6,929 nucleotides of DNA from Bdellovibrio sp. (GTDB lineage Bacteria; Bdellovibrionota; Bdellovibrionia; Bdellovibrionales; Bdellovibrionaceae): NCBI GenBank assembly GCA_019104905.1, contig JAHRXB010000298.1, positions 1-6,929 of the forward strand. Reading direction: 5' to 3'. The stretch's first letter is position 1. Every line of letters starts with the position of its first letter. Under the pieces are notes generated by a model, which saw nothing but the letters and a program-made list of their open reading frames with translations, made no database searches and was not told the DNA's origin. Below are positions 1 through 6,511 of the stretch, one piece after another. The translations under genes and the position numbers were made by a program.

Positions 1-1277
1 ATTTGGTGAGCCGCCTGTTCATAGAAGGACTTGGATGATACGACACGGGCTGTGACGTTTGAAACCAGCGAGGCCAGCATCAGGTAAAGAATGATCTCAT
101 GGGAGTCACTCATTTCCAAAACCAAGACAAATGAAGTAAAGGGAGTGCGGGTGATTCCAGTCAGAAAGGCCACCATTCCCACCATGATCATCAATTTGAC
201 ATTCATGAAGCCAAAAATCTGACTTAAGAATTGTCCCAGCGTCGCGCCACTGGCTAAGGCCGGGGCGAAAATGCCGCCGATGACTCCGCCGATGTACGTG
301 AAGAAGTTTCCAAAGATCCGGGCGATGGGCAGAAGGGGATCTGCGGGAGTCATGGGATTTTTAAGAATCTCGAGCATAACATGCTTGCCAGCTCCGACCG
401 TCTGAGGACCGCAAAGCCAAATGGTCAGACTGAGCAGGCCACCGCAGAGGAGGGTCATGAGAACCTTCGTGCTGAAGTTCTTTTTATTTCTCCAGGTGCT
501 GATGCGAAAAAGACTTTCGGCAAAAAGACTGCCAGCAATGCCGACGATCCCCGCGATAATCACGGTTTGATAGAGAACCGAGTAGGGAAGACTGCCGAAG
601 TTGGAATCTCCAAGATAAAGATAGTTTCCCAAAAAGAGCTGAGCCAGAATCCCCGCGATGATAACGGCCTGAAAGACCGCCGTGCGCACGACACTGATGT
701 GAGATTTTGAAAGTTCTTCGATCGCGAAAACGACGCCTCCCAACGGAGTGTTGAAGGCCGACGCCAGCCCCGCAGCTCCTCCCGCAAGAATCATGGCCGG
801 TAGCTGGGGTTTGGGAAGACTCTTAGGCCATAAGCGTGAGAATTGATAAAAGACGGCCGTTGAAACTTGCAGAGTGGGGCCTTCCCGGCCCGAGACGCCT
901 CCCCCAAGAACACATAAGCAAGAGCCGAAAATCTTAGCGATCAACATGCGAATGCTCAGAAGTTTGTTTAAAAAAGGATGATCATGGGCGGAGAGTTCGA
1001 CGGAGGCGATCACCTGGGGAATGCCGCTGCCAAGTGCTTCTTTGGAAAAAAAATGACCAATTAAAAATGAACCTAACAGGGCCAAGGGAGCTGTTAGCAG
1101 CAGCAGGGGGTCTGTCGCGTGAGCCCGGGCCCAGTCTTCGCTCATTCTGAAAAGGACATTATATAAGACTGAAACCAGGGCCGCGAGACCTGCGGAGATC
1201 CAGAAGGGAAGATTCAGGAGGACCTTGTATTGTGCGCTTTGAACGTGAACGTTTTTTAAAAGGTGTTTAGGATTCAT
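1..1277 (-). CDS. ClC-family H+/Cl- antiporter, 3' end cut by window edge
   Basis: A multi-pass inner-membrane protein that should exchange chloride for protons. I translated the minus strand: 425 codons from ATG at 1277 run open to the edge. All ClC signatures are present in order: GSGIP at residues 83-87 (Ser84 is the central anion-site serine), GREGP at 130-134 (Glu132 is the gating glutamate), AFNTPLGGVVFAIEEL ending near 189 (Glu188 aligns with the internal proton glutamate, Glu203 of E. coli ClcA), GGIFAP at 334-339, and Tyr419 in KSFYEQ at the Tyr445 position. Having both glutamates fits an antiporter, not a channel. The GSGIP serine argues against the fluoride-specific branch. Probably only some 10-40 residues are missing, unless a C-terminal CBS domain follows outside the window. 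The gene lies 39 bp after the mscS stop, so it is probably the third gene of uppP-mscS-clc. The start is not certain: an in-frame GTG lies three codons upstream, and an in-frame TGA lies before that. Confidence 0.93.
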   Translation of the reverse strand, partial: MNPKHLLKNVHVQSAQYKVLLNLPFWISAGLAALVSVLYNVLFRMSEDWARAHATDPLLLLTAPLALLGSFLIGHFFSKEALGSGIPQVIASVELSAHDHPFLNKLLSIRMLIAKIFGSCLCVLGGGVSGREGPTLQVSTAVFYQFSRLWPKSLPKPQLPAMILAGGAAGLASAFNTPLGGVVFAIEELSKSHISVVRTAVFQAVIIAGILAQLFLGNYLYLGDSNFGSLPYSVLYQTVIIAGIVGIAGSLFAESLFRISTWRNKKNFSTKVLMTLLCGGLLSLTIWLCGPQTVGAGKHVMLEILKNPMTPADPLLPIARIFGNFFTYIGGVIGGIFAPALASGATLGQFLSQIFGFMNVKLMIMVGMVAFLTGITRTPFTSFVLVLEMSDSHEIILYLMLASLVSNVTARVVSSKSFYEQAAHQ

Positions 1278-1280
1278 TCG

Positions 1281-1300
1281 CAGCACTGCCCTCCGTGCCG
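1281..1300 (-). promoter_or_regulatory. clc ribosome binding site in a small hairpin loop
   Basis: On the minus strand GGAGG (1294-1290) is the only good Shine-Dalgarno sequence before clc, but it lies 12 nt from the ATG, longer than usual. It is flanked by CGGCAC and GTGCTG, which can pair as a 6-bp stem including one G-U, leaving the GGAGGGCA segment in an 8-nt loop. Folding would bring the site closer to the start codon or modulate its access. The stem is short, so this may be chance. Confidence 0.35.
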
Positions 1301-1316
1301 ATGCTTTTCATTGTTG

Positions 1317-2453
1317 TTAAAATGTCGGGGGAACGGCTTCGCCTTTTTTGTGGTACACGGTTTGTGTCGGATAGGCGAAATCCACTTCCATGTTGGCTGC
1401 GATCTTGAGGATCTCCACGAAGACGGCTTGTTGGTGCTGCAGCTCTTCAGCCCCGGTGAAGACTTGAAGGTGGAAGTTCACTAAAACATCCAAGGATGAG
1501 GCGTTATAGTTATTGAAGTTCACGGTCACTGTGTCGGGGTTGACCTTGGGGTGCTGCTTAATCATATAACGAACTTGATCGCAGAATTGCTCAATTTTTT
1601 CTGGCGGCGTTTCGTAAGTCAGTCCCAAAATTTGACGAATGCGGCGGAACGGGCGAATACCCATATTGTCAATAGTCTCTTTGGCCATCATCGCGTTGGG
1701 AATGGTGATCACGGAATTATAGAAGGTGCGAATACGGGTCGAGCGGAAACCGATCTCTTCAACAGTTCCTTCCATGTCTTTGACTTTGACCCAGTCGCCG
1801 ACTTTGAAGGGGTGATCAAAAAGAATGGTGATGGAGCCAAAAAGATTGGCGGCAGTATCTTGGGCTGCCAACGCCAAGGCCAAACCTCCCAGCCCCAGAC
1901 CGGCAAGCAAAGACATGACGTTGAGGCCGAAACTTTGCAGCGCAATCAAGACGCCCAGAACCACCACCAAAACCTTCAGAGTCTTGGAGGCAAAGGGAAC
2001 CAGTTGATCGTCATAGGTGCTTTCTGTTTTTGCCGCCAGATCCGCGAAAACATTGCTCATGGCATCGACGCAATAATAAAGAAGGCGAATCACGTAAATA
2101 GCGACCAGGCCTCGCAGGAAGTGGTTGTAGTAGACTTCAAATTTTCCCGTCAGGGCGATGGCGTCGCCAATCCCGAACCAGAAAAAGATCACTATGAGCC
2201 AAGCCGTAGGATGCTCAATTTTTTGATTCAGCAAATAGGCGGAAAAACTTTTGGGATATTTTTTAACGAAAGGGTTGTGTTTTTTTATCTCTTTCAGGAT
2301 GAACTGAATAAGGGGGCGCAAAACAAACCCGACGGAGAGGGCAATGGCTAAAACTCCCCACTTCCAGTTCGGCATGACGAACACCGTGGACTTTAAGAGT
2401 GCTATGATATCTTCAGAAAAAAGAGTTGTTTGCTCAAAAATAAATTTTTCCAT
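1317..2453 (-). CDS. MscS-family small-conductance mechanosensitive channel
   Basis: Inner-membrane channel that opens under membrane tension and releases solutes on osmotic downshock. The 378 residues contain hydrophobic segments at about 30-55, 84-102, 111-133 and 157-176, then the glycine/alanine-rich pore helix (about 182-206, GLGLGGLALALAAQ followed by DTAANLFGSI). The MscS beta domain follows (about 214-256, with FKVGDWV, GTVEEIGFRSTRIRT and ITIPNAMM), then a C-terminal alpha/beta domain to about 360. E. coli MscS has 286 residues and three membrane helices. The extra N-terminal helices make this closer in build to the five-helix YnaI type, so the substrate and gating threshold cannot be assumed to match MscS. 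AAGGAA at 2466-2461 lies 7 nt before the ATG. The gene starts 24 bp after the uppP stop, which implies cotranscription. Confidence 0.93.
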   Translation of the reverse strand: MEKFIFEQTTLFSEDIIALLKSTVFVMPNWKWGVLAIALSVGFVLRPLIQFILKEIKKHNPFVKKYPKSFSAYLLNQKIEHPTAWLIVIFFWFGIGDAIALTGKFEVYYNHFLRGLVAIYVIRLLYYCVDAMSNVFADLAAKTESTYDDQLVPFASKTLKVLVVVLGVLIALQSFGLNVMSLLAGLGLGGLALALAAQDTAANLFGSITILFDHPFKVGDWVKVKDMEGTVEEIGFRSTRIRTFYNSVITIPNAMMAKETIDNMGIRPFRRIRQILGLTYETPPEKIEQFCDQVRYMIKQHPKVNPDTVTVNFNNYNASSLDVLVNFHLQVFTGAEELQHQQAVFVEILKIAANMEVDFAYPTQTVYHKKGEAVPPTF

Positions 2454-2477
2454 GTTGTCGTTCCTTGAAACTCAAAA

Positions 2478-3269
2478 CTAGTTGAACTGAAGGTTTTGCC
2501 CTGTGTAAAGCATGATTAATATTAAAACTCCCAAGGCGATACGGTAAAAGCCAAAACCTCTGAAACCGTAGCGAGTCACTATACCGATAAAAAACTTGAT
2601 CGCAAGCATGGCCACGACAAAGGCGACGAGGCAACCCACCAGAAGCACGCCGATTTGACTGGGCTCGATCGTCTTATAGATCTTTAACAATTTATATCCG
2701 GTGGCTGCTGCCATGGTGGGGACCGCTAAAAAAAATGAAAACTCAGCTGCTTCTTTTTTGTTCATGCCAAGTGTCAATCCACCCATGATTGTCGCTCCGG
2801 ATCTGGACACACCGGGGATCATGGCCAGAGCTTGAAAGAGCCCCAATTTCACAGAGTCGACATATGTTAAGTCCGAGGTTTTGCGTCCCATGGCGGTGAG
2901 GTGAGCGAAGATTTTGTCTGACCACACGAGGATCACTCCACCAAGGATCAAGGCCCACGCGACCACCTGCACGCTGCCCATGAGCTGATCGACGACATCT
3001 TTTAATATGAATCCGATAAGGCCCGTGGGGAGGAAAGCGACAAAGAGCTTTTTATAAAATCCCCAATGAGGCAAGAAGCGTTTCCAATAAAGGACAAGGA
3101 CCGACATGATGGCGCCGAACTGAATAATCACCTCAAAAGCTTTGGTGAAACTGTTGTCTTCGATGCCCATCATGGAGCTGACGATAATCATATGTCCTGT
3201 GGAAGAGATGGGAAGAAACTCGGTAATGCCTTCGACAATTCCTAAAATCAGGGCGTGCAGATAACTCAT
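2478..3269 (-). CDS. uppP: Undecaprenyl-diphosphatase UppP (BacA)
   Basis: Integral membrane phosphatase that converts undecaprenyl diphosphate to undecaprenyl phosphate, recycling the lipid carrier for peptidoglycan and other envelope polymers; family members give bacitracin tolerance when overexpressed. At 263 residues it has the normal family length. Both active-site motifs are intact: EGITEFLPISSTGH at 13-26 (Glu13, Glu17, His26) and PGVSRSG at 152-158 (Arg156). Several hydrophobic helices follow, and the C-terminus ends in a membrane segment with a short tail. An AAGGA Shine-Dalgarno site (3281-3277) lies 7 nt before the ATG, supporting this start. It is the first gene of the likely uppP-mscS-clc operon and diverges from the protease gene. 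No truncation or missing motif is seen. Confidence 0.96.
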   Translation of the reverse strand: MSYLHALILGIVEGITEFLPISSTGHMIIVSSMMGIEDNSFTKAFEVIIQFGAIMSVLVLYWKRFLPHWGFYKKLFVAFLPTGLIGFILKDVVDQLMGSVQVVAWALILGGVILVWSDKIFAHLTAMGRKTSDLTYVDSVKLGLFQALAMIPGVSRSGATIMGGLTLGMNKKEAAEFSFFLAVPTMAAATGYKLLKIYKTIEPSQIGVLLVGCLVAFVVAMLAIKFFIGIVTRYGFRGFGFYRIALGVLILIMLYTGQNLQFN

Positions 3270-3308
3270 GTGATGGTCCTTGCAATGGGTGTTGGAAATC
3301 AGCGATTC

Positions 3309-3337
3309 ATTCTTGAAAAGTTCGTTTGTGGGTTCAA
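3309..3337 (-). promoter_or_regulatory. Candidate sigma-70-type promoter for uppP-mscS-clc
   Basis: Reading the minus strand, TTGAAC (3337-3332) and AAGAAT (3314-3309) match the -35 and -10 consensus at four of six positions each, with an ideal 17-bp spacer. Transcription would begin near 3302 and give a leader of about 30 nt. No activator or repressor site was recognised. The matches are modest, so this is a candidate only. Confidence 0.35.
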
Positions 3338-3360
3338 TGTTCGATGGCTCGTGTCATGAA

Positions 3361-3382
3361 ATTTAAGATTTATTTAAGATTT
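3361..3382 (+). repeat. Perfect 11-bp tandem repeat in the protease upstream region
   Basis: ATTTAAGATTT occurs twice head to tail (3361-3371 and 3372-3382). The period is about one helical turn, so both copies would face the same side of the DNA, as expected for paired regulator sites or an AT-rich upstream promoter element. It lies about 60 bp before the protease start and beyond the candidate uppP promoter. Function is inferred only. Confidence 0.5.
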
Positions 3383-3409
3383 TTCTATTATTTGTGGATG
3401 AAATCTGAA

Positions 3410-3434
3410 TATGATTTTTTTACCACGGAGGGGG
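3410..3434 (+). promoter_or_regulatory. Possible -10 element and strong ribosome binding site of the protease gene
   Basis: TATGAT at 3410-3415 resembles a -10 box (TG lies four bases before it), but no convincing -35 hexamer is found 16-18 bp upstream, so the promoter is weakly supported and may need an activator. If this were the -10 box, the mRNA leader would be only about 20 nt. GGAGGGGG at 3427-3434 is an unusually strong Shine-Dalgarno site, 7-10 nt before the ATG. It fixes the protease start at 3442. Confidence 0.4.
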
Positions 3435-3441
3435 TTATTAT

Positions 3442-5004
3442 ATGAAACGTGCATTATTATTAGGTGCATTGTTGTTCGGTTCACAGGCTTTTGCTGGTGA
3501 ATACTTGGTGAAATACCAGAACACAAGCGCGCTCAACATGCTTAACACGATGACAATGTCTAGAGTTGCGACGATCCAAATGACGGATCACAATCCAACT
3601 GCAAGCCTTGTAAAAGTAAACATCAACAAGAACCACGAAGCACAAGCTTTGGCGTCTTTGTTGTCTCAACCTGGCGTTGAGTACGTCGTTCCGAACTTCA
3701 AATTGAAAGCTTTCACAGCTCCAGTTGATGCTGCGGCTTTGAAAGAGCAATGGGCGATCGCGAAAGTTCAAGCTGAAAAAGCTTGGCAACGCGCTGGCAA
3801 CAAAGGAAACCGCAATGTGATCGTAGCGGTTATCGATACGGGTGTTGACTATAAACATCCAAACTTGGCTCCGAACATGATCCCTGGATACGATTTCAAA
3901 GAAAACGACAACGATCCAATGGATAAAACTGGCTTCCAAAACCCTGGTCACGGAACTCACTGCGCGGGCGCAGTTGGTGCGACTGGTTTGGTTGACGGTG
4001 GTATCATCGGTTTGGCTCCTGAAGTTTCTATGATGCCTCTTCGCTTCTTGGGTGAAGATGGTTCTGGTGACTTGAACAACGCCATCAAAGCTATTGATTA
4101 CGCTGTTGAAAAAGGTGCGCAAATCATCTCTGCATCTTGGGGGGCGGCGGTTCCTCGTTCACAAGCAGCTCCTCTTCTTGAGGCGATCAAGCGTGCTGAC
4201 GACAAAGGTGTTATCTTTGTTGCGGCAGCGGCGAATGACGGTAAAAACAATGATAAAACAGAGATGTATCCTGCGAACAACGGGTACCCTAACTCTATCA
4301 CTGTTGCAGCGTCTGGTTCTTCTGATGCAAAACCATCTTGGTCTAACTACGGAACAGCGACTGTTCACGTAGCGGCTCCTGGTGAAAACATCATGTCGAC
4401 TTTGCCAAACAATAAGTACGGAAACCTTTCTGGTACTTCGATGGCAACTCCACTTGTGTCTGGCCTTGTGGCTTTGTTGAAAGCTCAAGATTCTTCACTT
4501 ACTGGTGCGCAAATTCGTGCGATCCTTCAAACGACAGGTGCTAAAGTTTCTATCGAAACTGCATGTAACTGCCGCGTGGACGCTTACGAAGCGGTTGAGA
4601 CTGTAATGTCTAAGAAAATGGTTGTCGTTCCTGCAGCAGCAACTATCAAACCTTCTGAGACTTTGGCGTTCTCTGCTCTTTACGGAAAAGCTCCTTTCAA
4701 ATTCGCGAGCAGCAACGCTTCTGTTGCAACTATCGCGGACAACGGAACTTTGACTGCAGTAGCTAACGGTTCAACAACTGTGACTGTTACTGACGCGACT
4801 GGAAAAACAGCGACTACATTGAACATCAATGTGGGTGCTAAATCTGGTGGCGGCAACCCAAATCCTCCTCCGCCAGATGATGGTGGTGGTTTGCCTGACC
4901 CAGGAAATCCTGGTGAGCCTGGCGAATGTCCGCTTGGCGATCCAATGATCTGTCAGATCATCTGTCAGATCCAACCGGATCTTCCATTCTGCCAATCTAA
5001 ATAA
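3442..5004 (+). CDS. Secreted subtilisin-like serine protease (S8) with Ig-like domain and cysteine tail
   Basis: An exported endopeptidase of 520 residues. Residues 1-18 form a Sec signal peptide (Lys2-Arg3, a leucine-rich core, cleavage after AFA). Residues 20-90 form an I9-type propeptide/inhibitor ending in YVVPNFK, normally removed on activation. The S8 catalytic domain spans about 100-390: Asp132 in AVIDTGVD, His170 in GHGTHCAG, oxyanion Asn265 in AAAANDG, and Ser333 in LSGTSMATP, so the triad is complete. Residues 394-464 resemble a bacterial Ig-like (Big_2) domain. A Gly/Pro-rich linker (467-495) follows, then a tail with Cys496, Cys504, Cys508 and Cys517. Codon choice (Arg nearly all CGT/CGC, frequent GGT, GCT and AAC, few GGG) differs from the flanking genes and suggests high expression. 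The gene stands alone between a strong ribosome site and a strong terminator. The substrate is unknown; protein digestion outside the cytoplasm is the expected role. Confidence 0.95.
   Translation: MKRALLLGALLFGSQAFAGEYLVKYQNTSALNMLNTMTMSRVATIQMTDHNPTASLVKVNINKNHEAQALASLLSQPGVEYVVPNFKLKAFTAPVDAAALKEQWAIAKVQAEKAWQRAGNKGNRNVIVAVIDTGVDYKHPNLAPNMIPGYDFKENDNDPMDKTGFQNPGHGTHCAGAVGATGLVDGGIIGLAPEVSMMPLRFLGEDGSGDLNNAIKAIDYAVEKGAQIISASWGAAVPRSQAAPLLEAIKRADDKGVIFVAAAANDGKNNDKTEMYPANNGYPNSITVAASGSSDAKPSWSNYGTATVHVAAPGENIMSTLPNNKYGNLSGTSMATPLVSGLVALLKAQDSSLTGAQIRAILQTTGAKVSIETACNCRVDAYEAVETVMSKKMVVVPAAATIKPSETLAFSALYGKAPFKFASSNASVATIADNGTLTAVANGSTTVTVTDATGKTATTLNINVGAKSGGGNPNPPPPDDGGGLPDPGNPGEPGECPLGDPMICQIICQIQPDLPFCQSK
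4948..4971 (+). repeat. 12-bp tandem duplication in the protease C-terminal tail
   Basis: ATCTGTCAGATC occurs twice in direct succession (4948-4959 and 4960-4971), in frame, encoding ICQI-ICQI (residues 503-510) and so doubling a cysteine. With the preceding G, the first copy forms GATCTG-T-CAGATC, a perfect inverted repeat around one central base. It lies inside the coding region, so a protein-level role or recent slippage is more likely than a control site. Confidence 0.8.
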
Positions 5005-5015
5005 TGGCAGACTTC

Positions 5016-5043
5016 AAAAGGCTCCCTCCCGGGAGCCTTTTTT
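5016..5043 (+). terminator. Rho-independent terminator of the protease gene
   Basis: GGCTCCC (5020-5026) pairs with GGGAGCC (5031-5037) around a TCCC loop. Four A-T pairs extend the stem to 11 bp, and the T run 5038-5043 continues as a T-rich tract. It begins 12 bp after the protease stop codon and should insulate the crotonase gene from protease transcription. Confidence 0.93.
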
Positions 5044-5055
5044 ATTTTCACCTGC

Positions 5056-5085
5056 TTGTGTCCTCTTCGTCTCTTTGAGTAGAAT
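5056..5085 (+). promoter_or_regulatory. Candidate sigma-70-type promoter for the crotonase gene
   Basis: TAGAAT (5080-5085) matches the -10 consensus at five of six positions. TTGTGT (5056-5061) is a weak -35 box, 18 bp upstream. The predicted start near 5092 would leave a leader of about 20 nt. AGAGG at 5103-5107 is the likely ribosome site, only 4 nt from the ATG. Its position just after a strong terminator supports an independent promoter. Confidence 0.45.
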
Positions 5086-5111
5086 GATAAAACCAACGTT
5101 GTAGAGGTTTT

Positions 5112-5927
5112 ATGTCTTTTTACTCTCAAATATTTCCCCATCTTAAAGTGAATCTTAGTTCTTCTGTTTTGTGGGTGACTTTGGATAATCCAGAGCAAAG
5201 CAATGCCATTTCTCTTGAGATGGTGGATTCTCTCACGAAGGTTCTAAAGTATGCGGACTTTGATGCGAAAGTTCGAGTGATCGTACTGAAAGGGGAGGGA
5301 GCCTCTTTCTGTGCGGGGGGCGATGTTAAAGCCATGCAAAATAAAACGGGAATGTTTGCGGGGGAAAGCAATGAACTGCGCATGCGTTATATTCAGGGCA
5401 TTCAGCAAATTCCGAAGTGTATCGAAGAGCTTTCAAAGCCGATGATTGCAATGGTTCATGGGCCTGCGATTGGGGCGGGCTGTGATCTAGCAATGATGTG
5501 TGACTTGCGCGTTGGAACTGCGAAGTCCAAATTTGGGGAAACTTTTGTGAAGCTGGGATTGGTGCCTGGCGATGGTGGGACCTTCTTTTTGCAACGAGTG
5601 ATTGGTTTTTCTAAAGCGATGCAAATGTCATTAACAGGAGATTTGATAGCAGGTGAAGAAGCCTATCGGTGGGGGCTTTTGAGTTATTTTGTTGCCGAAG
5701 CGGATCTTGAAACGGAAACACAAAAGCTAGCTGAAAAAGTGGCTAACAATGCTCCGGTGGCAGTTCAGATGACAAAAAAGGCGATGAAGACAGCGTACTT
5801 GAATGATCTTCATACGGTGTTAGAACTTTCGGCGGCTTATCAGGGCATCACGCAAAGAACGCAAGATCACTTTACTGCTCTGGAGGCTATGAAAGATAAA
5901 AAGGCACCCCATTTTCAAGGGCGCTGA
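5112..5927 (+). CDS. Enoyl-CoA hydratase/isomerase (crotonase) family protein
   Basis: A cytoplasmic acyl-CoA enzyme of 271 residues, normal for the crotonase fold. The CoA/oxyanion-hole region is clear: FCAGGD at 66-71, and KPMIAMVHGPAIGAGCDLAMMCD at 109-131. The conserved GLVPGDGGT lies at 149-157, and the C-terminal helices (about 200-265) contain NAPVAVQMTKKAM. Compared with rat mitochondrial enoyl-CoA hydratase, the two catalytic glutamates are replaced: Asp125 sits at the Glu144 position and Phe145 at the Glu164 position. Asp154 in PGDGG sits where dienoyl-CoA isomerases carry an acidic residue. The exact reaction (hydratase, isomerase or thioester hydrolase) therefore cannot be assigned. 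Fatty-acid or aromatic-acid degradation is the general expectation. The gene is monocistronic, with no thiolase or dehydrogenase neighbour to point to a pathway, and its stop lies 2 bp from the stop of the convergent gene. Confidence 0.9.
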   Translation: MSFYSQIFPHLKVNLSSSVLWVTLDNPEQSNAISLEMVDSLTKVLKYADFDAKVRVIVLKGEGASFCAGGDVKAMQNKTGMFAGESNELRMRYIQGIQQIPKCIEELSKPMIAMVHGPAIGAGCDLAMMCDLRVGTAKSKFGETFVKLGLVPGDGGTFFLQRVIGFSKAMQMSLTGDLIAGEEAYRWGLLSYFVAEADLETETQKLAEKVANNAPVAVQMTKKAMKTAYLNDLHTVLELSAAYQGITQRTQDHFTALEAMKDKKAPHFQGR

Positions 5928-5929
5928 GG

Positions 5930-6511
5930 TTATTTTTGATTCAAGACAGATTTTCTTAAAAGAAGACCTTCGATACCTAAATAGAGGATAAAGCTGACCG
6001 TCAGCCCAATCCCTTTAAGCAGCGCCCAGTCTCGGGTGCTCCAAGCCAAAGCCGCCCAAACGGCAAGACCGGTGTGAATGGCAAAGAAGAAGCCCGAACG
6101 AATGGTCAGACCTTTCATTCGAGATTTAATGAAGTCGGGGAATTGGTGGCCTTGTTGTTCTGCGAGATACACCAGCAAAGGTTTTCCCATCATCACAGAT
6201 CCCCAAAGCAGCAGAGCGAAAAAGCCTTCCATCAAAGCGGGTTGAAGTTTAAACCAAATTCCCTCAGAGGAAATTAAAGAAATTCCTCCCAGAAGTAAAA
6301 GAAGTCCATTTCCAAACCAAGTGATCTTTTGAACTTTCTTGTGTTTGTATAGTTCCCAAGCGATCTCGCCGACTCCAAACACCATTCCGGCAACAAGCCC
6401 AGCCAAAGTGCCATAGTATTCTTCAATCAACGTGAACGCGATGACGGGCAGAAGTCCTGCGAAGAAAAGTCCGGCCGCTTGATTTTTGGGATTCACAGGC
6501 GTGGAAGTCAT
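5930..6511 (-). CDS. YciB/IspZ-like inner membrane protein (septation protein A family)
   Basis: A 193-residue polytopic membrane protein with hydrophobic segments at about 12-30, 33-52, 66-82, 92-116, 137-157 and 164-185. The central part resembles YciB/IspZ proteins: a GGISLISSEG segment, then WFKLQP (86-91), which corresponds to the conserved F-I-K-x-K region, and GKPLL (109-113), like the conserved KKPLI. E. coli YciB has 179 residues and is linked to envelope integrity and cell elongation/division; its biochemical activity is unsettled. The ATG at 6511 overlaps the pyrC stop as ATGA, so translation is probably coupled; GGAA lies 9 nt before the start. Assignment rests on remembered family features and topology, so the family is likely but not certain. 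Confidence 0.7.
   Translation of the reverse strand: MTSTPVNPKNQAAGLFFAGLLPVIAFTLIEEYYGTLAGLVAGMVFGVGEIAWELYKHKKVQKITWFGNGLLLLLGGISLISSEGIWFKLQPALMEGFFALLLWGSVMMGKPLLVYLAEQQGHQFPDFIKSRMKGLTIRSGFFFAIHTGLAVWAALAWSTRDWALLKGIGLTVSFILYLGIEGLLLRKSVLNQK

Noticed and set aside
381..710. Plus-strand open frame inside the clc region
   Set aside because: The minus strand here encodes the intact ClC core, so this is a shadow frame.
1278..1316. Fluoride riboswitch before the ClC gene
   Set aside because: The gap is only 39 bp, too short for that riboswitch, and the GSGIP/GREGP motifs mark a chloride-type ClC rather than the fluoride-specific branch.
1551..2351. Long open frame (266 codons) on the plus strand opposite mscS
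   Set aside because: It lies wholly antisense to a well-supported MscS gene, its translation has low-complexity Asn/Gln/Gly-rich character and no recognisable motif.
3481..4122. Open frame of 213 codons on the minus strand opposite the protease
   Set aside because: It mirrors the strongly codon-biased protease gene; it has no domain and no sign of its own ribosome site or promoter was noted.
4947..4959. GATCTGTCAGATC as a regulator operator
   Set aside because: It is a 13-bp inverted repeat, but it lies at the end of a coding region with no gene start nearby except beyond a strong terminator.
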